Positions 20,361 to 29,921 of a stretch of 64,000 bases of DNA are shown here, one piece after another. The notes beneath the pieces were generated by a model. It was given only the letters and a program-made list of their open reading frames with translations. It searched no databases and was not told the origin of the DNA. The stretch lies in assembly GCF_900176605.1 (NCBI RefSeq), contig NZ_FXLP01000005.1:248001-312000 (forward strand), in the 5' to 3' direction. Position numbers and translations under genes: made by a program. Position 1 is the stretch's first letter. Each line of letters opens with the position of its first letter. The stretch comes from Peptoniphilus vaginalis (GTDB lineage: Bacteria; Bacillota; Clostridia; Tissierellales; Peptoniphilaceae).

Positions 20361-20852
20361 ATGGCAATAAGAAAAATTAGAACAGATGAAGATCCAATTC
20401 TTAGGAAAACATCAAAAATAGTTACTAATTACAATGATAGATTAAAACTTTTAATAGAGGATATGTACGAAACCATGGATATGGCCTATGGAGTAGGTCT
20501 TGCTGCCCCTCAAATAGGAATCCTTAAAAGATTAATTGTTGTTGACAATAGGGAAGACGAGGAAGAAGAAGGCGAAAAGCCCATGAGATTTTATATGATA
20601 AATCCTGAAATTATAGAAAAAGATGGAGAAGAAGTCTCAATGGAAGGATGTCTTTCAGTTCCTGGAAAACAAGGGACAGTTAAAAGGGCAAAACACATTA
20701 AGGTGAAGTACAATGACTTAGAAGGTCAAGAGATTATTATGGAAGCAGAAAACTTTTTGGCTAGGATTATTCAACACGAGACAGACCACCTTAATGGAAT
20801 ACTTTATACAGACAAGGCAATAGAAATGTATGAAGTGGAGAGTGGTGAATAA
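20361..20852 (+). CDS. def: Peptide deformylase
   Basis: Metalloenzyme that removes the formyl group from new proteins. All three family motifs are present: GVGLAAPQIG, EGCLSVPG and HETDHLNG, which give the Cys and two His metal ligands and the catalytic Glu equivalent. The 163 residues are normal. It shares one base with the start of fmt, giving tight coupling. Confidence 0.96.
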   Translation: MAIRKIRTDEDPILRKTSKIVTNYNDRLKLLIEDMYETMDMAYGVGLAAPQIGILKRLIVVDNREDEEEEGEKPMRFYMINPEIIEKDGEEVSMEGCLSVPGKQGTVKRAKHIKVKYNDLEGQEIIMEAENFLARIIQHETDHLNGILYTDKAIEMYEVESGE

Positions 20853-21778
20853 TGAAGTTTATCTTTATGGGAACTCCTGAATTTTCCGTTCCCATTTTGG
20901 AAAGATTAAATAAATTAGGAGAAGTTGCCCTTGTAGTATCTCAAGAAGATAAGAGAAAGGGCAGGGGAAAAAAGTTTACTAAAACTCCCGTAAAAGAAAA
21001 GGCAGAGGAACTTGGACTTGAAGTTTTCCAACCAGCAGATGTAAATTCTCCTGAAGCAATTGAGAAATTAAGACAAGTTCAAGCTGATATTATTGTTGTT
21101 GTTGCTTATGGTCAAATTTTAAGCAAAGCTATAATAGACCTGCCAAAGAAATATATAGTAAATGTTCACGCTTCCCTTTTACCTTATCTAAGAGGGGCAG
21201 CACCAATTAATAGGGCCATTATGGAAGGCCACTCAAAGACTGGGGTCAGTCTAATGAAGGTTGAGGAAGGTCTTGATTCTGGACCAGTTTCCTCTGCGAG
21301 AGAAATTGAAATTGGAGAAATGAATGCAGGAGAACTTGAAGAAAAACTTTCACAAATGGGTGCAGATTTACTAGAAGAATTTATCCTAGAAGCTTCTAAA
21401 GGACCAGTAGAATTTATAGAACAAGATGAATCCAAAAAAACTTATGCTAGTAAGATATTAAAAAATGATTTAGACTTAGATTTTAATGACACTTCTTTAA
21501 ACATCGTAAATAAAATAAAGGGTCTTAGTCCACACTATGGAGTAAGGTTCAAATATGATGACAAGTTCTATAAGATTTACAAGGCAGAAAAACTTGATGA
21601 TAATTGTGAAAAAGAAGCAGGAACAATTATAAAATCAGACAAAGAATTAATAATTAAAACAGGTGATGGGGCAATCTCTGTTAAAGAAATACAAGCACCA
21701 GGAAAAAGAGCAATGGGAATAGATGATTTTTTACGAGGAAATAAATTCCAAGAAAATTATGTGATTGGAGGAAAATAA
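20852..21778 (+). CDS. fmt: Methionyl-tRNA formyltransferase
   Basis: Formylates initiator Met-tRNA using 10-formyl-THF. The start MKFIFMGTPEFSVPIL is typical. The catalytic region NVHASLLPYLRGAAPINRAI (Asn, His) is present and is followed by a C-terminal tRNA-binding domain. Its 308 residues are normal. It is paired with def, the enzyme that reverses its effect on new proteins. Confidence 0.96.
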   Translation: MKFIFMGTPEFSVPILERLNKLGEVALVVSQEDKRKGRGKKFTKTPVKEKAEELGLEVFQPADVNSPEAIEKLRQVQADIIVVVAYGQILSKAIIDLPKKYIVNVHASLLPYLRGAAPINRAIMEGHSKTGVSLMKVEEGLDSGPVSSAREIEIGEMNAGELEEKLSQMGADLLEEFILEASKGPVEFIEQDESKKTYASKILKNDLDLDFNDTSLNIVNKIKGLSPHYGVRFKYDDKFYKIYKAEKLDDNCEKEAGTIIKSDKELIIKTGDGAISVKEIQAPGKRAMGIDDFLRGNKFQENYVIGGK

Positions 21779-22470
21779 TGTTTGGACCATATTTTTATGC
21801 TTATGATTTCTCTTATTTAATTTATATACTACCAGGCTTAATTCTAGCCATGTATGCACAGGCAAAGATTAGCTCTGCCTATGAAAAATATAAAAAAATT
21901 CCAGCGTCAACAAATTTAAGTGGCGCAGAAGTTGCCAGGGAAATTTTAGATAGAAATGGACTTTCTAATGTAAGTATTAGGATGGTTGATGGGAAACTTT
22001 CGGACCACTATGATCCTAGAGATAAAACTTTAAACCTATCAAGAGATGTTTATTATAAAAATTCAATTGCATCAGTTTCTATTGCAGCCCATGAAGTTGG
22101 TCATGCCATTCAAGACTCAGTGGACTATGCTCCTTTAAAGTTTAGAGCAGCCCTAGTTCCACTTGCAAATCTTGGCACACAAGTCTCCTTCTTTTTAATA
22201 ATACTAGGCTTTTTCTTTTCTATATTTTTTACTAAGCTGGGTATTGCTCTATTCTTCTTTGTAGTTTTATTTCAAATAGTTACCCTGCCTGTTGAGTTTA
22301 ACGCATCTAATAGGGCGAAAGAAGAGCTTGCTATGGGAATTATATCTGAAGAAGATTTAAAAGGCACAAGAGAAGTTTTAAGTGCAGCAGCACTAACATA
22401 CGTTGCATCAACTTTAGTTGCAATTGGACAATTTTTGAGATTACTTAGTATATTTGGAAGAAGAGATTAA
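21778..22470 (+). CDS. Neutral zinc metallopeptidase, YugP-like
   Basis: Membrane zinc peptidase of the Zn_peptidase_2 (YugP) family with unknown substrate. The HEVGHA zinc motif sits in SIAAHEVGHAIQDSVDYAP, and VEFNASNRA contains the family's downstream conserved Glu. There is one hydrophobic segment at the start and two in the middle. Its 230 residues are normal. It overlaps fmt and rsmB by one base each, within the operon. Confidence 0.9.
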   Translation: MFGPYFYAYDFSYLIYILPGLILAMYAQAKISSAYEKYKKIPASTNLSGAEVAREILDRNGLSNVSIRMVDGKLSDHYDPRDKTLNLSRDVYYKNSIASVSIAAHEVGHAIQDSVDYAPLKFRAALVPLANLGTQVSFFLIILGFFFSIFFTKLGIALFFFVVLFQIVTLPVEFNASNRAKEELAMGIISEEDLKGTREVLSAAALTYVASTLVAIGQFLRLLSIFGRRD

Positions 22471-23765
22471 TGAAGAACGCCAGAGATAAAGCACTGCAAA
22501 TAATTAATGATGTCCTCTATAAGGGGACATTTTTAGAGGAAAGTTTAGAAATTTTAAAAAAATCAAATATTGATGAAAGAGACTTTGCCTTCATTAAAGA
22601 AATAAGTACGGGAGTTGTGAGAAATAAAAGTTACTTAGACTACGTTATAAGAGAAAATTCTAAAGTTAGCTTCAATAGGATTCACAAAATTATACTTAGT
22701 ATCTTGGAGATGGCTATTTATCAAATGTATTTTCTCGACAAGGTTCCTGATTACTCCATAGTTGATGAATCTGTAAATCTTGCAAAGATTTATGGCAACA
22801 AGGGATCAATTTCTTTTACCAATGGAATTCTAAGAAGTATTTCAAAAAAGAAGCCTCTTCAAGTTACTTTGAAGAATTCAATAGATAATCTCTCAACTTA
22901 TTATTCTCATCCAAGATTTTATACAGAGTATTTTTATAAAAACTATGGAGAAGAATTTACAAAAAAACTCCTTAAGTCTAATAACGAAAAGCCACCCTTT
23001 ACTATTAGGGTTAACACTTTAAAAACTAATAGGGATGAACTTATTAAAAACTTAACTAAGGCTGGCTTTGACATCGAAGAAACAACTTATAAGAATTCCT
23101 TAAATGTTTTAAATCCCAATGGAATTATAGACACTGAATTTTTTGACAAAGGGCACTTCTATGTACAAGACTTAGGCTCCATTTTAGTTTCTACATTTTT
23201 AAATCCAAGCAAGGATTCAAAGGTTCTTGATCTTTGTGCAGCACCTGGTGGGAAGACAAGTCACCTATCAGAGCTTATGGATAACACAGGAGAAATTATC
23301 GCTTGTGATAAGTCCAAGGGAAAAATTAAATTAATAAAAGAAAATGCAGAGAGACTCGGTTGCAAAAACATATCACCAATGATTAATGATGCCAGAGTCT
23401 TGAAGGAAGAGTTTATTAATAAGTTTGATTACGTCTTAGTTGATGCGCCTTGTTCTGGCATTGGTCTTTATAGGAAGAAGCCAGACATAAAATGGAATAA
23501 AGGTCTTGAGGACTTAAAGGAACTTGGACTAATTCAATTAGAAATTTTAAACAGGGCTAAAGAATATGTAAAAGAAAAAGGACTCTTACTCTACTCAACT
23601 TGTTCTCTATCAAAGACTGAGAACGAAGATGTAATTGATAACTTTTTAAAAGAGAACGAGAACTTTAAAATAAAAAAATTAAGAGACAAGGAAGTCTTAA
23701 AACTTTTCCCATCAGTTGATGGTTCAGATGGTTTTTCCATTTGTCTCTTAGAAAAAACTTCATAA
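22470..23765 (+). CDS. rsmB: 16S rRNA m5C967 methyltransferase RsmB
   Basis: SAM-dependent methyltransferase acting on 16S rRNA. The N-terminal third is a NusB-like RNA-binding domain. The catalytic domain has DLCAAPGGKTSHLSELM (SAM site), VDAPCSGIG and YSTCSLSKTENEDV, the last two holding the PC and TC cysteines of m5C enzymes. The 431 residues are normal. A strong terminator follows. Confidence 0.95.
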   Translation: MKNARDKALQIINDVLYKGTFLEESLEILKKSNIDERDFAFIKEISTGVVRNKSYLDYVIRENSKVSFNRIHKIILSILEMAIYQMYFLDKVPDYSIVDESVNLAKIYGNKGSISFTNGILRSISKKKPLQVTLKNSIDNLSTYYSHPRFYTEYFYKNYGEEFTKKLLKSNNEKPPFTIRVNTLKTNRDELIKNLTKAGFDIEETTYKNSLNVLNPNGIIDTEFFDKGHFYVQDLGSILVSTFLNPSKDSKVLDLCAAPGGKTSHLSELMDNTGEIIACDKSKGKIKLIKENAERLGCKNISPMINDARVLKEEFINKFDYVLVDAPCSGIGLYRKKPDIKWNKGLEDLKELGLIQLEILNRAKEYVKEKGLLLYSTCSLSKTENEDVIDNFLKENENFKIKKLRDKEVLKLFPSVDGSDGFSICLLEKTS

Positions 23766-23772
23766 ACTAATC

Positions 23773-23803
23773 AAGACTGTGAAAATTTTTCGCAGTCTTT
23801 TTT
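23773..23803 (+). terminator. Terminator after rsmB
   Basis: AAGACTGTG pairs with CGCAGTCTT, with further A-T pairs inside, followed by TTTTTT. Confidence 0.9.
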
Positions 23804-23853
23804 GTATTTGATTAATTTCATTAAATCTCTTTTTATTTGTAGATGTCTAATGG

Positions 23854-23859
23854 TATAAT
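23854..23859 (+). promoter_or_regulatory. Extended -10 promoter of the rlmN operon
   Basis: TATAAT preceded by TGG makes an extended -10; the -35 region is only weakly T-rich (about 23831). It lies 24 bases before the rlmN start and after the rsmB terminator, so it would drive rlmN through thiN. Confidence 0.6.
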
Positions 23860-23882
23860 GATTAGATGAATAGGTGGTTTTA

Positions 23883-24902
23883 ATGGAATTAAATTCTATG
23901 TATGAAGATGAACTGCGCAAATTTTTTGAAGATAGAAAAGAGAAGACCTTTAGAGGCACGCAACTTTTTACTTTTTTCCACGATAAAAAAAGATATGATG
24001 TGGAGAATTCAAATCTTTCGGCAAAGGCCATCTCACTTATAAAAGATGAAGAAGTAAATAAAATAGAAATATTTAAAAGTTTCGATTCAGACCTAGATGA
24101 AACAAAAAAGATGCTCTTTAGACTAAAGGATGGAAACCTAATTGAGGGTGTCTTAATGGAGTACAAGCATGGTTATTCTCAATGTGTATCTACTCAAGTT
24201 GGTTGCAGAATGGGTTGCGATTTTTGTGCTTCAACAAAGTCGGGACTTGTGAGAAACCTTAGTGCTGGTGAAATGCTTGGACAGGTTTATGAAATCGAAA
24301 ATAAATATAATATAAAGATTTCAAATTTTATATTAATGGGAAGTGGCGAGCCCCTTGATAACTTTGATGAAGTGATTAGATTTATAAAACTTCTTCACAG
24401 CGAGAAGGGTCATAATACATCATATAGGAATATTACAATTTCAACTTGTGGAGTTGCCGATAAGATTTATAATCTTGCAGACTTAAATCTTCCAATTAAC
24501 CTGGCAGTAAGTCTACATCAAACGAATGACAAAGATAGGTCAGCACTTATGCCAATTAATAGGCGTTTTAATCTTGCTGAACTAAAGAAATCCTTGGAGT
24601 ATTATGTAGATAAGACAAATAATAGGATTACCTTTGAATACACAATGATAAAAAATCAAAATGATGGATTTAAAAATATTGATGACCTATATAATTTTGC
24701 AAAAAATTTAAAGTGTCACATAAATTTAATTCCCTTAAATCCCATAGAAGAATTCGATGAGAAGAGGCCTTCTAAGGCTGAAATTAACGACTTCAAAAAC
24801 AAGCTTGAGAAAAAGGGATTTAATGTAACGATAAGAAGAGAACTAGGTAGCGACATCAGTGCCTCATGTGGACAACTTAGGCGTAAGATCGAGGTGAAAT
24901 GA
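23883..24902 (+). CDS. rlmN: 23S rRNA/tRNA A2503/A37 methyltransferase RlmN
   Basis: Radical SAM enzyme that methylates C2 of adenine in 23S rRNA and tRNA. The cluster motif CRMGCDFC is present, with GSGEPLDNFD and the C-terminal SDISASCGQL, which holds the second catalytic Cys. The 339 residues are normal. The ATG at 23883 follows AGGTGG by five bases; an in-frame GTG at 23874 lies inside that site and is not chosen. Confidence 0.96.
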   Translation: MELNSMYEDELRKFFEDRKEKTFRGTQLFTFFHDKKRYDVENSNLSAKAISLIKDEEVNKIEIFKSFDSDLDETKKMLFRLKDGNLIEGVLMEYKHGYSQCVSTQVGCRMGCDFCASTKSGLVRNLSAGEMLGQVYEIENKYNIKISNFILMGSGEPLDNFDEVIRFIKLLHSEKGHNTSYRNITISTCGVADKIYNLADLNLPINLAVSLHQTNDKDRSALMPINRRFNLAELKKSLEYYVDKTNNRITFEYTMIKNQNDGFKNIDDLYNFAKNLKCHINLIPLNPIEEFDEKRPSKAEINDFKNKLEKKGFNVTIRRELGSDISASCGQLRRKIEVK

Positions 24903-25619
24903 ATGAAAGTAGTATCAGCAACAAATGTAGGTAACTACAGAAAAAACAACGAAGATTCATTTTATGTAAATGAGTCAAAAAACTTATATCTATTAGCTGA
25001 TGGAATGGGAGGCCATCTTGCAGGTGAAAGAGCATCTAAGATGGCAACGGAAATAATTGGTGAAGATTTTGCAAGTGAAAGAGAGGTAGTAAGCATTGAC
25101 GATGCAATAGAGATCCTTTCTTCTTCAATTAGAGATGCCAATAAAAAAATTTATGAAAGCTCCCAAGAAAATGAAGATTATAGGGGAATGGGAACCACTT
25201 TATCAAGTGGACTTATTTTGGATAATGTTCTTATTTATTCTAATATAGGAGATTCTAGAATCTATAGGATAAATGAAGAGATGGAACAAATAACTCAAGA
25301 TGATTCCTTTGTAAATTATCTAATTGAAATTGGAGAAATTACGGAAGAAGAAGCAAAAAATCACCCCAAGAAAAATGTCTTAACTAAGGCTATGGGGACC
25401 ACATCTGATATAGAGGTTATAGTTAACACTCTTAACATTAAGGATAAGGATGTATTTTTATTTTGTTCAGACGGGCTAACAAATATGGTTCCTGATGAGG
25501 ATATATTTAAGATTGTACAAGAGAACAGCCCTGAAGAAGCTAGGGATATGCTTCTTGACTTAGCCCTAAAAAATGGTGGCATGGATAATATTACATTTAT
25601 TTTAGTATTTAATGAGTAG
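24903..25619 (+). CDS. prpC: PP2C-type protein phosphatase Stp/PrpC
   Basis: Cytoplasmic metal-dependent Ser/Thr phosphatase that reverses PrkC phosphorylation. The family motifs are RKNNEDSF, LLADGMGGHLAGE, GMGTTLSSG, NIGDSRIYRI and CSDGLTNMV, with the metal-binding aspartates. The 238 residues are normal. It starts directly after the rlmN stop and its end overlaps the upstream region of prkC. Confidence 0.95.
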   Translation: MKVVSATNVGNYRKNNEDSFYVNESKNLYLLADGMGGHLAGERASKMATEIIGEDFASEREVVSIDDAIEILSSSIRDANKKIYESSQENEDYRGMGTTLSSGLILDNVLIYSNIGDSRIYRINEEMEQITQDDSFVNYLIEIGEITEEEAKNHPKKNVLTKAMGTTSDIEVIVNTLNIKDKDVFLFCSDGLTNMVPDEDIFKIVQENSPEEARDMLLDLALKNGGMDNITFILVFNE

Positions 25620-25626
25620 GTGGGCA

Positions 25627-27615
25627 ATGATTAATAAAATTTTAGGAAATAGATACGAAATATTAGAAAAAATTGGCACTGGCGGTATGGGCAATGTATT
25701 TAAGGCTCATGACAGCAAACTTGATAGGATAGTTGCCATTAAGGTTCTAAAATTAGAATATAATGAAGATAACAATTTTATAAGAAAATTTAAGAGAGAG
25801 TCACTTGCAGCAGCAAGCATCTCTCACCCAAATATAGTTAGCATTTATGATGTTGGGACTGAAAAAATTCAAGATAAGGAAGTCCACTACATTGTTATGG
25901 AGTACATTGATGGAAAAACTCTTAAGGACTTAATTAATGATGAAGGAAGACTTTCCGAAAAGAGGGCCTTAAATTACTGCATACAAATTGCTGAAGCCCT
26001 TAAAGTTGCCCACTCTAAGCATATAGTCCACAGAGATATAAAGCCTCAAAATATTATGGTCACAAGGGATGATAGGATAAAGGTTACAGACTTTGGAATA
26101 GCGAGAGTAGCAGACAACACAACTGTGACAGCTACAAATGCTGTTATGGGTTCTGTTCACTATTTTTCACCAGAACAAGCTAGGGGTGCAAAGGTAGATA
26201 ACAGGTCTGATATTTATTCTCTGGGTATAGTTCTTTTTGAAATGTTAACAGGTAGGTTGCCTTTTGATGCAGATAATCCTGTATCTGTTGCTTTGATGCA
26301 AGTGCAATCTCAGATGCCAAGACCTTCTGAATTTATAAAAAGTCTTGACCCATCTGTTGATGCCTTAGTTTTAAAGATGACTGAAAAAGATCCAGATCAT
26401 AGATATAAGGATGTCTTTGAACTTATTAAGGACATTAAAGATTACACAATGGGGGCAAAGACTTTCTCAGTAAATAGAGTTTACGAAGAAGATGAGGATG
26501 CAACAGTTGTCACTCCACCTGTTAATAGAAGGCCAAATAGGAATCACTCAAATAATTTGGATGCCAAAAGACCTAACAAACCAAAAAAAGTTCTTAAAAA
26601 GAAAAAATCTGTGGCTCCAGCCATATTGGGGATATTCTCGGCTATTGTAATTATTGCTCTCTTAATTTATGTAGTTCCAAAGGCAATAAAGGGTATGAAG
26701 TCTGGTGACGTAGTTGAAAAAATTTCTATTGAAAATTACATTGGAAAGACTCGTGAAGAAGCAAAGGAACTTATAGAGGCTCAGGGCTTAGTATTAGATG
26801 TTAATACCGTGGAAAATGAAAATGAACCAGATGGAGTAGTATTAGGACAAAATCCAGAAGAAGGGACTACCGTCGAAAAAGGAAGCACAGTTACACTTGA
26901 AATTAATGAACTTCCTGATTCTGTTCCAGTTCCACCACTTAAGGGATTGTCAGAAGATGAAGCAAAAAAATTACTTGAAGAAAATTCACTAAAATTAGGT
27001 TCTGTAGAAGAAGAATTTAATGACACTGTTGAAGAAGGTAAGGTCATTTATTCAAACCCTGATGGAGGTTACTCTGTAAAAAGAGGAACAGCTGTAAAAC
27101 TTATTGTATCTAAGGGGGCTGACAATACTCCAGTTGTTTTAGGCGACTACAAGGGTATGGACCAAGATGTTGTTGTAAATCAATTAAAGAGTCTTGGGCT
27201 AACTGTTGTTATAGAAAACGGATATAGTAACAAGGTTTCTGAGGGTCAAGTTTATGACATGGATCCAAAATCAAAAACAAGTGTGGAAAAGGGATCAACT
27301 GTCACACTTTATATATCAAAGGGACCTAAAACAGATGCTGATGATAGGAATGAAGATAAAAATAGTGACGATAACAACAAGGATGATAATTTTAACAAGG
27401 TAAATCATATAAAGATTAAGGTTCCTGATGATGGAGATAGCCACAAGGTTTCTGCTGACAGGGTAAGAGATGGCAATGGAAATAAAACAGGTGGTCAAAC
27501 TGTTTGGAACTATAATGTTGAAGCTGGAGACGTTGCAAGTGTTGAACTTATAGGTCCTGGTGATTACAACATATATGTTGATGGCAACCTTGTAAAAACT
27601 GAAAAGATAAGATAA
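25627..27615 (+). CDS. prkC: PASTA-domain Ser/Thr protein kinase PrkC/StkP
   Basis: Membrane Hanks-type kinase that senses muropeptides or lipid II through its external PASTA domains and phosphorylates division and wall proteins. The kinase domain has GTGGMGNVF, HRDIKPQNIMV and DFGIARV. One membrane helix (about residues 335-355, APAILGIFSAIVIIALLIYV) precedes three PASTA repeats. An extra external domain of about 85 residues follows, after an Asp/Asn-rich spacer. The ATG at 25627 fits the start of kinase homology (MINKILGNRYEIL) and follows AGGTGGG, though the spacing is short; the ATG at 25612 is the alternative. It is paired with its phosphatase. Confidence 0.95.
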   Translation: MINKILGNRYEILEKIGTGGMGNVFKAHDSKLDRIVAIKVLKLEYNEDNNFIRKFKRESLAAASISHPNIVSIYDVGTEKIQDKEVHYIVMEYIDGKTLKDLINDEGRLSEKRALNYCIQIAEALKVAHSKHIVHRDIKPQNIMVTRDDRIKVTDFGIARVADNTTVTATNAVMGSVHYFSPEQARGAKVDNRSDIYSLGIVLFEMLTGRLPFDADNPVSVALMQVQSQMPRPSEFIKSLDPSVDALVLKMTEKDPDHRYKDVFELIKDIKDYTMGAKTFSVNRVYEEDEDATVVTPPVNRRPNRNHSNNLDAKRPNKPKKVLKKKKSVAPAILGIFSAIVIIALLIYVVPKAIKGMKSGDVVEKISIENYIGKTREEAKELIEAQGLVLDVNTVENENEPDGVVLGQNPEEGTTVEKGSTVTLEINELPDSVPVPPLKGLSEDEAKKLLEENSLKLGSVEEEFNDTVEEGKVIYSNPDGGYSVKRGTAVKLIVSKGADNTPVVLGDYKGMDQDVVVNQLKSLGLTVVIENGYSNKVSEGQVYDMDPKSKTSVEKGSTVTLYISKGPKTDADDRNEDKNSDDNNKDDNFNKVNHIKIKVPDDGDSHKVSADRVRDGNGNKTGGQTVWNYNVEAGDVASVELIGPGDYNIYVDGNLVKTEKIR

Positions 27616-28466
27616 TGATTGGAAAGATAATTAAACTAATTGGTGGCTTCTACTACATTCTTGCTGAGGGACAAGTTTATGAGACTAGGGCAAGAGGAAA
27701 TTTTAGACATTCCAAGGTGGAGCCAATAGTTGGTGACAAGGTAGAATTTAAATATGAAGAAAAAACTCTGGGATATATTGAAAAAGTATATCCCAGAAAA
27801 AATATGCTCACAAGGCCAAAGGTAGCCAATGTTGATATGGCTCTAGTTGTGGTTCCTGTTATGGATCCAAAATATAATTTAATGACAATAGACAAGACTA
27901 TTATACAGGCAGAGCACCAAGGCATTGATGTGGCTATTATAATAAATAAGTGTGACCTAGATAGGGAAGTGAGCAAGAAACTTGTAAGTCTTTATGAGAA
28001 CTCTGGATTTAAAACTTTTATGATTTCTTACAAAGATGATTCTATAGAGGACTTAAGATATTATATAAGGGGAAAGACAGTTGCTCTATGTGGAGTTAGT
28101 GGTGCAGGCAAGTCAACGATTACTTCTAGGATATTGGATAAGGAGCTTGAAGTCGGGAAAGTCTCTGACAAGACGAGAAGAGGTAAGCATACAACAAGAC
28201 ACACAGAAATCCTATTTAAGGATGATATATATATCTTTGACACACCAGGCTTTTCTTCCTTAAACTTAAATATTAACAGTGATGATTTAAAAAATTATTT
28301 TAGAGAATTTGAAAAATATTCATCTTGTAAGTTTAACAACTGCAACCACATAAGAGAACCACAGTGTGGGGTTAAGCAAGCTCTTAAGGCTGGAAAAATT
28401 GAAAAAGAAAGATACGATAACTACTTATACATTTTTGAAGAATTAAAAAGCAAAGGAGAATACTAA
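27615..28466 (+). CDS. rsgA: Ribosome small-subunit GTPase RsgA
   Basis: Circularly permuted GTPase in late 30S assembly. An N-terminal OB fold is followed by permuted motifs in the order NKCDL, GVSGAGKST, DTPGF. A C-terminal zinc site is made from CKFNNCNHIREPQCGV. The 283 residues are normal. It is chained to prkC and rpe by single-base overlaps, the usual Firmicute order. Confidence 0.96.
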   Translation: MIGKIIKLIGGFYYILAEGQVYETRARGNFRHSKVEPIVGDKVEFKYEEKTLGYIEKVYPRKNMLTRPKVANVDMALVVVPVMDPKYNLMTIDKTIIQAEHQGIDVAIIINKCDLDREVSKKLVSLYENSGFKTFMISYKDDSIEDLRYYIRGKTVALCGVSGAGKSTITSRILDKELEVGKVSDKTRRGKHTTRHTEILFKDDIYIFDTPGFSSLNLNINSDDLKNYFREFEKYSSCKFNNCNHIREPQCGVKQALKAGKIEKERYDNYLYIFEELKSKGEY

Positions 28467-29110
28467 TGATTTCACCATCACTACTCTCAGCAGATTTTAC
28501 AAATTTAGAAAAAGAAATAAAGATACTCAAGGAAGAGAAAGTTGACTTTCTTCACCTTGATATCATGGATGGGAACTATGTGCCAAATATTTCCTATGGT
28601 CCTGGTATAGTGAAATCCTTGAGGCCTTTAACAGATATTCCCTTTGACACCCACCTAATGATTGAAAGACCAGAAAATTTCATTGAAGATTTTAAAAATG
28701 CAGGCTCTGACATTATAACTATCCATCCAAGTACAACCAAGCACCTTGATAGGACACTTTCACTTATTAAGTCCCATGGTATAAAGGCAGGCCTTGCCCT
28801 TAATCCATCAGACAGTCTTGAAGTCTTAGATTATACTTTAGACAAGCTTGACTTAGTATTAATTATGAGTGTTAATCCAGGCTTTGGTGGACAAAAATTC
28901 ATCCCATCTGCTCTTAGAAAAATATCTGAAGTAAAGAAGATGATTGAAGAAAGAAAGCTCAAGACCCTAATTGAAGTTGATGGTGGGGTTAAGCTAGACA
29001 ACGCAAGAGAAGTTCTAAAGGCTGGAGCTGATATACTTGTTGCAGGCTCTGCAATTTTTCAAAAAAATAAGACTAGGGAAAATATAAAGGCATTTAAGGA
29101 ATTGTTATGA
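28466..29110 (+). CDS. rpe: Ribulose-phosphate 3-epimerase
   Basis: TIM-barrel epimerase of the pentose phosphate pathway that interconverts ribulose 5-phosphate and xylulose 5-phosphate. Motifs include HLDIMDGNYVPN (metal and catalytic Asp), MSVNPGFGGQKFIP and EVDGGVKLDNA. The 214 residues are normal. It overlaps thiN by four bases. Confidence 0.96.
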   Translation: MISPSLLSADFTNLEKEIKILKEEKVDFLHLDIMDGNYVPNISYGPGIVKSLRPLTDIPFDTHLMIERPENFIEDFKNAGSDIITIHPSTTKHLDRTLSLIKSHGIKAGLALNPSDSLEVLDYTLDKLDLVLIMSVNPGFGGQKFIPSALRKISEVKKMIEERKLKTLIEVDGGVKLDNAREVLKAGADILVAGSAIFQKNKTRENIKAFKELL

Positions 29111-29742
29111 AAAAAGCATTATTAATTTCTGGTGGCAGGCAAGTTTCTAAAGAACTAATAGAAAAGTATCTTGATAGGTTTATAATTGTGGCAGATGGTG
29201 GCGCGAGACTTCTTATGAAGTATGATTTAGGAGCCAATCTTCTATTAGGTGATCTTGATTCTATTGGAGAGGAAGCCCTAACTTATATTAAGGAACACAA
29301 GATAGAAGTTAAAAAGTTTCCTGCAAAAAAAGATTTCACTGACACAGAGCTGGCCTTATCTTACCTAGTTGATGAAGGCTACAAGGATATTGTAATTCTT
29401 GGTGCACTGGGAACAAGACTTGACCATGAGCTTGCCAACTTATTGAATCTTAAAAAATTATACAAAAAGGGAATAAAGTCAAAAATAGAAGACGATTATA
29501 ATGAAGTTATTTATGTAGAAGAAGGAACTTATGACTTCGTAAAAACCAATAAAAAATATTTTTCTTTAATAAATGCTGGTGATAGGATGAACTTTACAAC
29601 TAAGGGGCTTTATTACGAAGTAGAAAACCTTGAAATTAATTCAGAAAATCCTAGCAGGGGAGTTAGTAATGAAATGGTGGGAGATAGTGCTACTATAAAA
29701 ATCAATTCTGGCTCAGCCTTTATCATTCAGTCGAGAGATTAA
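29107..29742 (+). CDS. thiN: Thiamine pyrophosphokinase
   Basis: Converts thiamine to thiamine pyrophosphate. The family motifs are VADGGARLL, LLGDLDSI, FPAKKDFTDTELAL and LGALGTRLDHELANL. The 211 residues are normal. It is the last gene of the rlmN-thiN run and is followed by a strong terminator. No thiamine riboswitch is visible nearby. Confidence 0.93.
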   Translation: MKKALLISGGRQVSKELIEKYLDRFIIVADGGARLLMKYDLGANLLLGDLDSIGEEALTYIKEHKIEVKKFPAKKDFTDTELALSYLVDEGYKDIVILGALGTRLDHELANLLNLKKLYKKGIKSKIEDDYNEVIYVEEGTYDFVKTNKKYFSLINAGDRMNFTTKGLYYEVENLEINSENPSRGVSNEMVGDSATIKINSGSAFIIQSRD

Positions 29743-29746
29743 GATT

Positions 29747-29780
29747 AAGCCCAAGCTTTAAGAAGCTTGGGTTTTCTTTT
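29747..29780 (+). terminator. Terminator after thiN
   Basis: CCCAAGCTT pairs with AAGCTTGGG across TAAG, extended by flanking A-T pairs, then TTTTCTTTT. It closes the operon. The rest of the 179-base gap to the leftward gene shows only AT-rich sequence and the next terminator. Confidence 0.9.
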
Positions 29781-29889
29781 ATAAGCATCGAAAAACATAT
29801 GAATTTAAAATTTTAAATAAGAATTAGAAAGTAAATTATAGATAGCTCTTAAATATTAATTTATTACTTAATATTTAAGGTCAAAGAAT

Positions 29890-29916
29890 AACCAGCTCCA
29901 TATCAAAGAGCTGGTT
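29890..29916 (-). terminator. Terminator of the leftward ATP-grasp gene
   Basis: AACCAGCTC pairs with GAGCTGGTT across nine bases. T-rich sequence is found on both sides, so it may work in both directions. Confidence 0.75.
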
Positions 29917-29921
29917 AATTT

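Noticed and set aside
23771-24166. Minus-strand open frame of 131 codons at the start of rlmN
   Set aside because: It covers a terminator, a promoter and rlmN codons; it is a shadow.
29743-29921. Thiamine riboswitch near thiN
   Set aside because: Only two terminators and plain AT-rich sequence are seen; no TPP riboswitch core.
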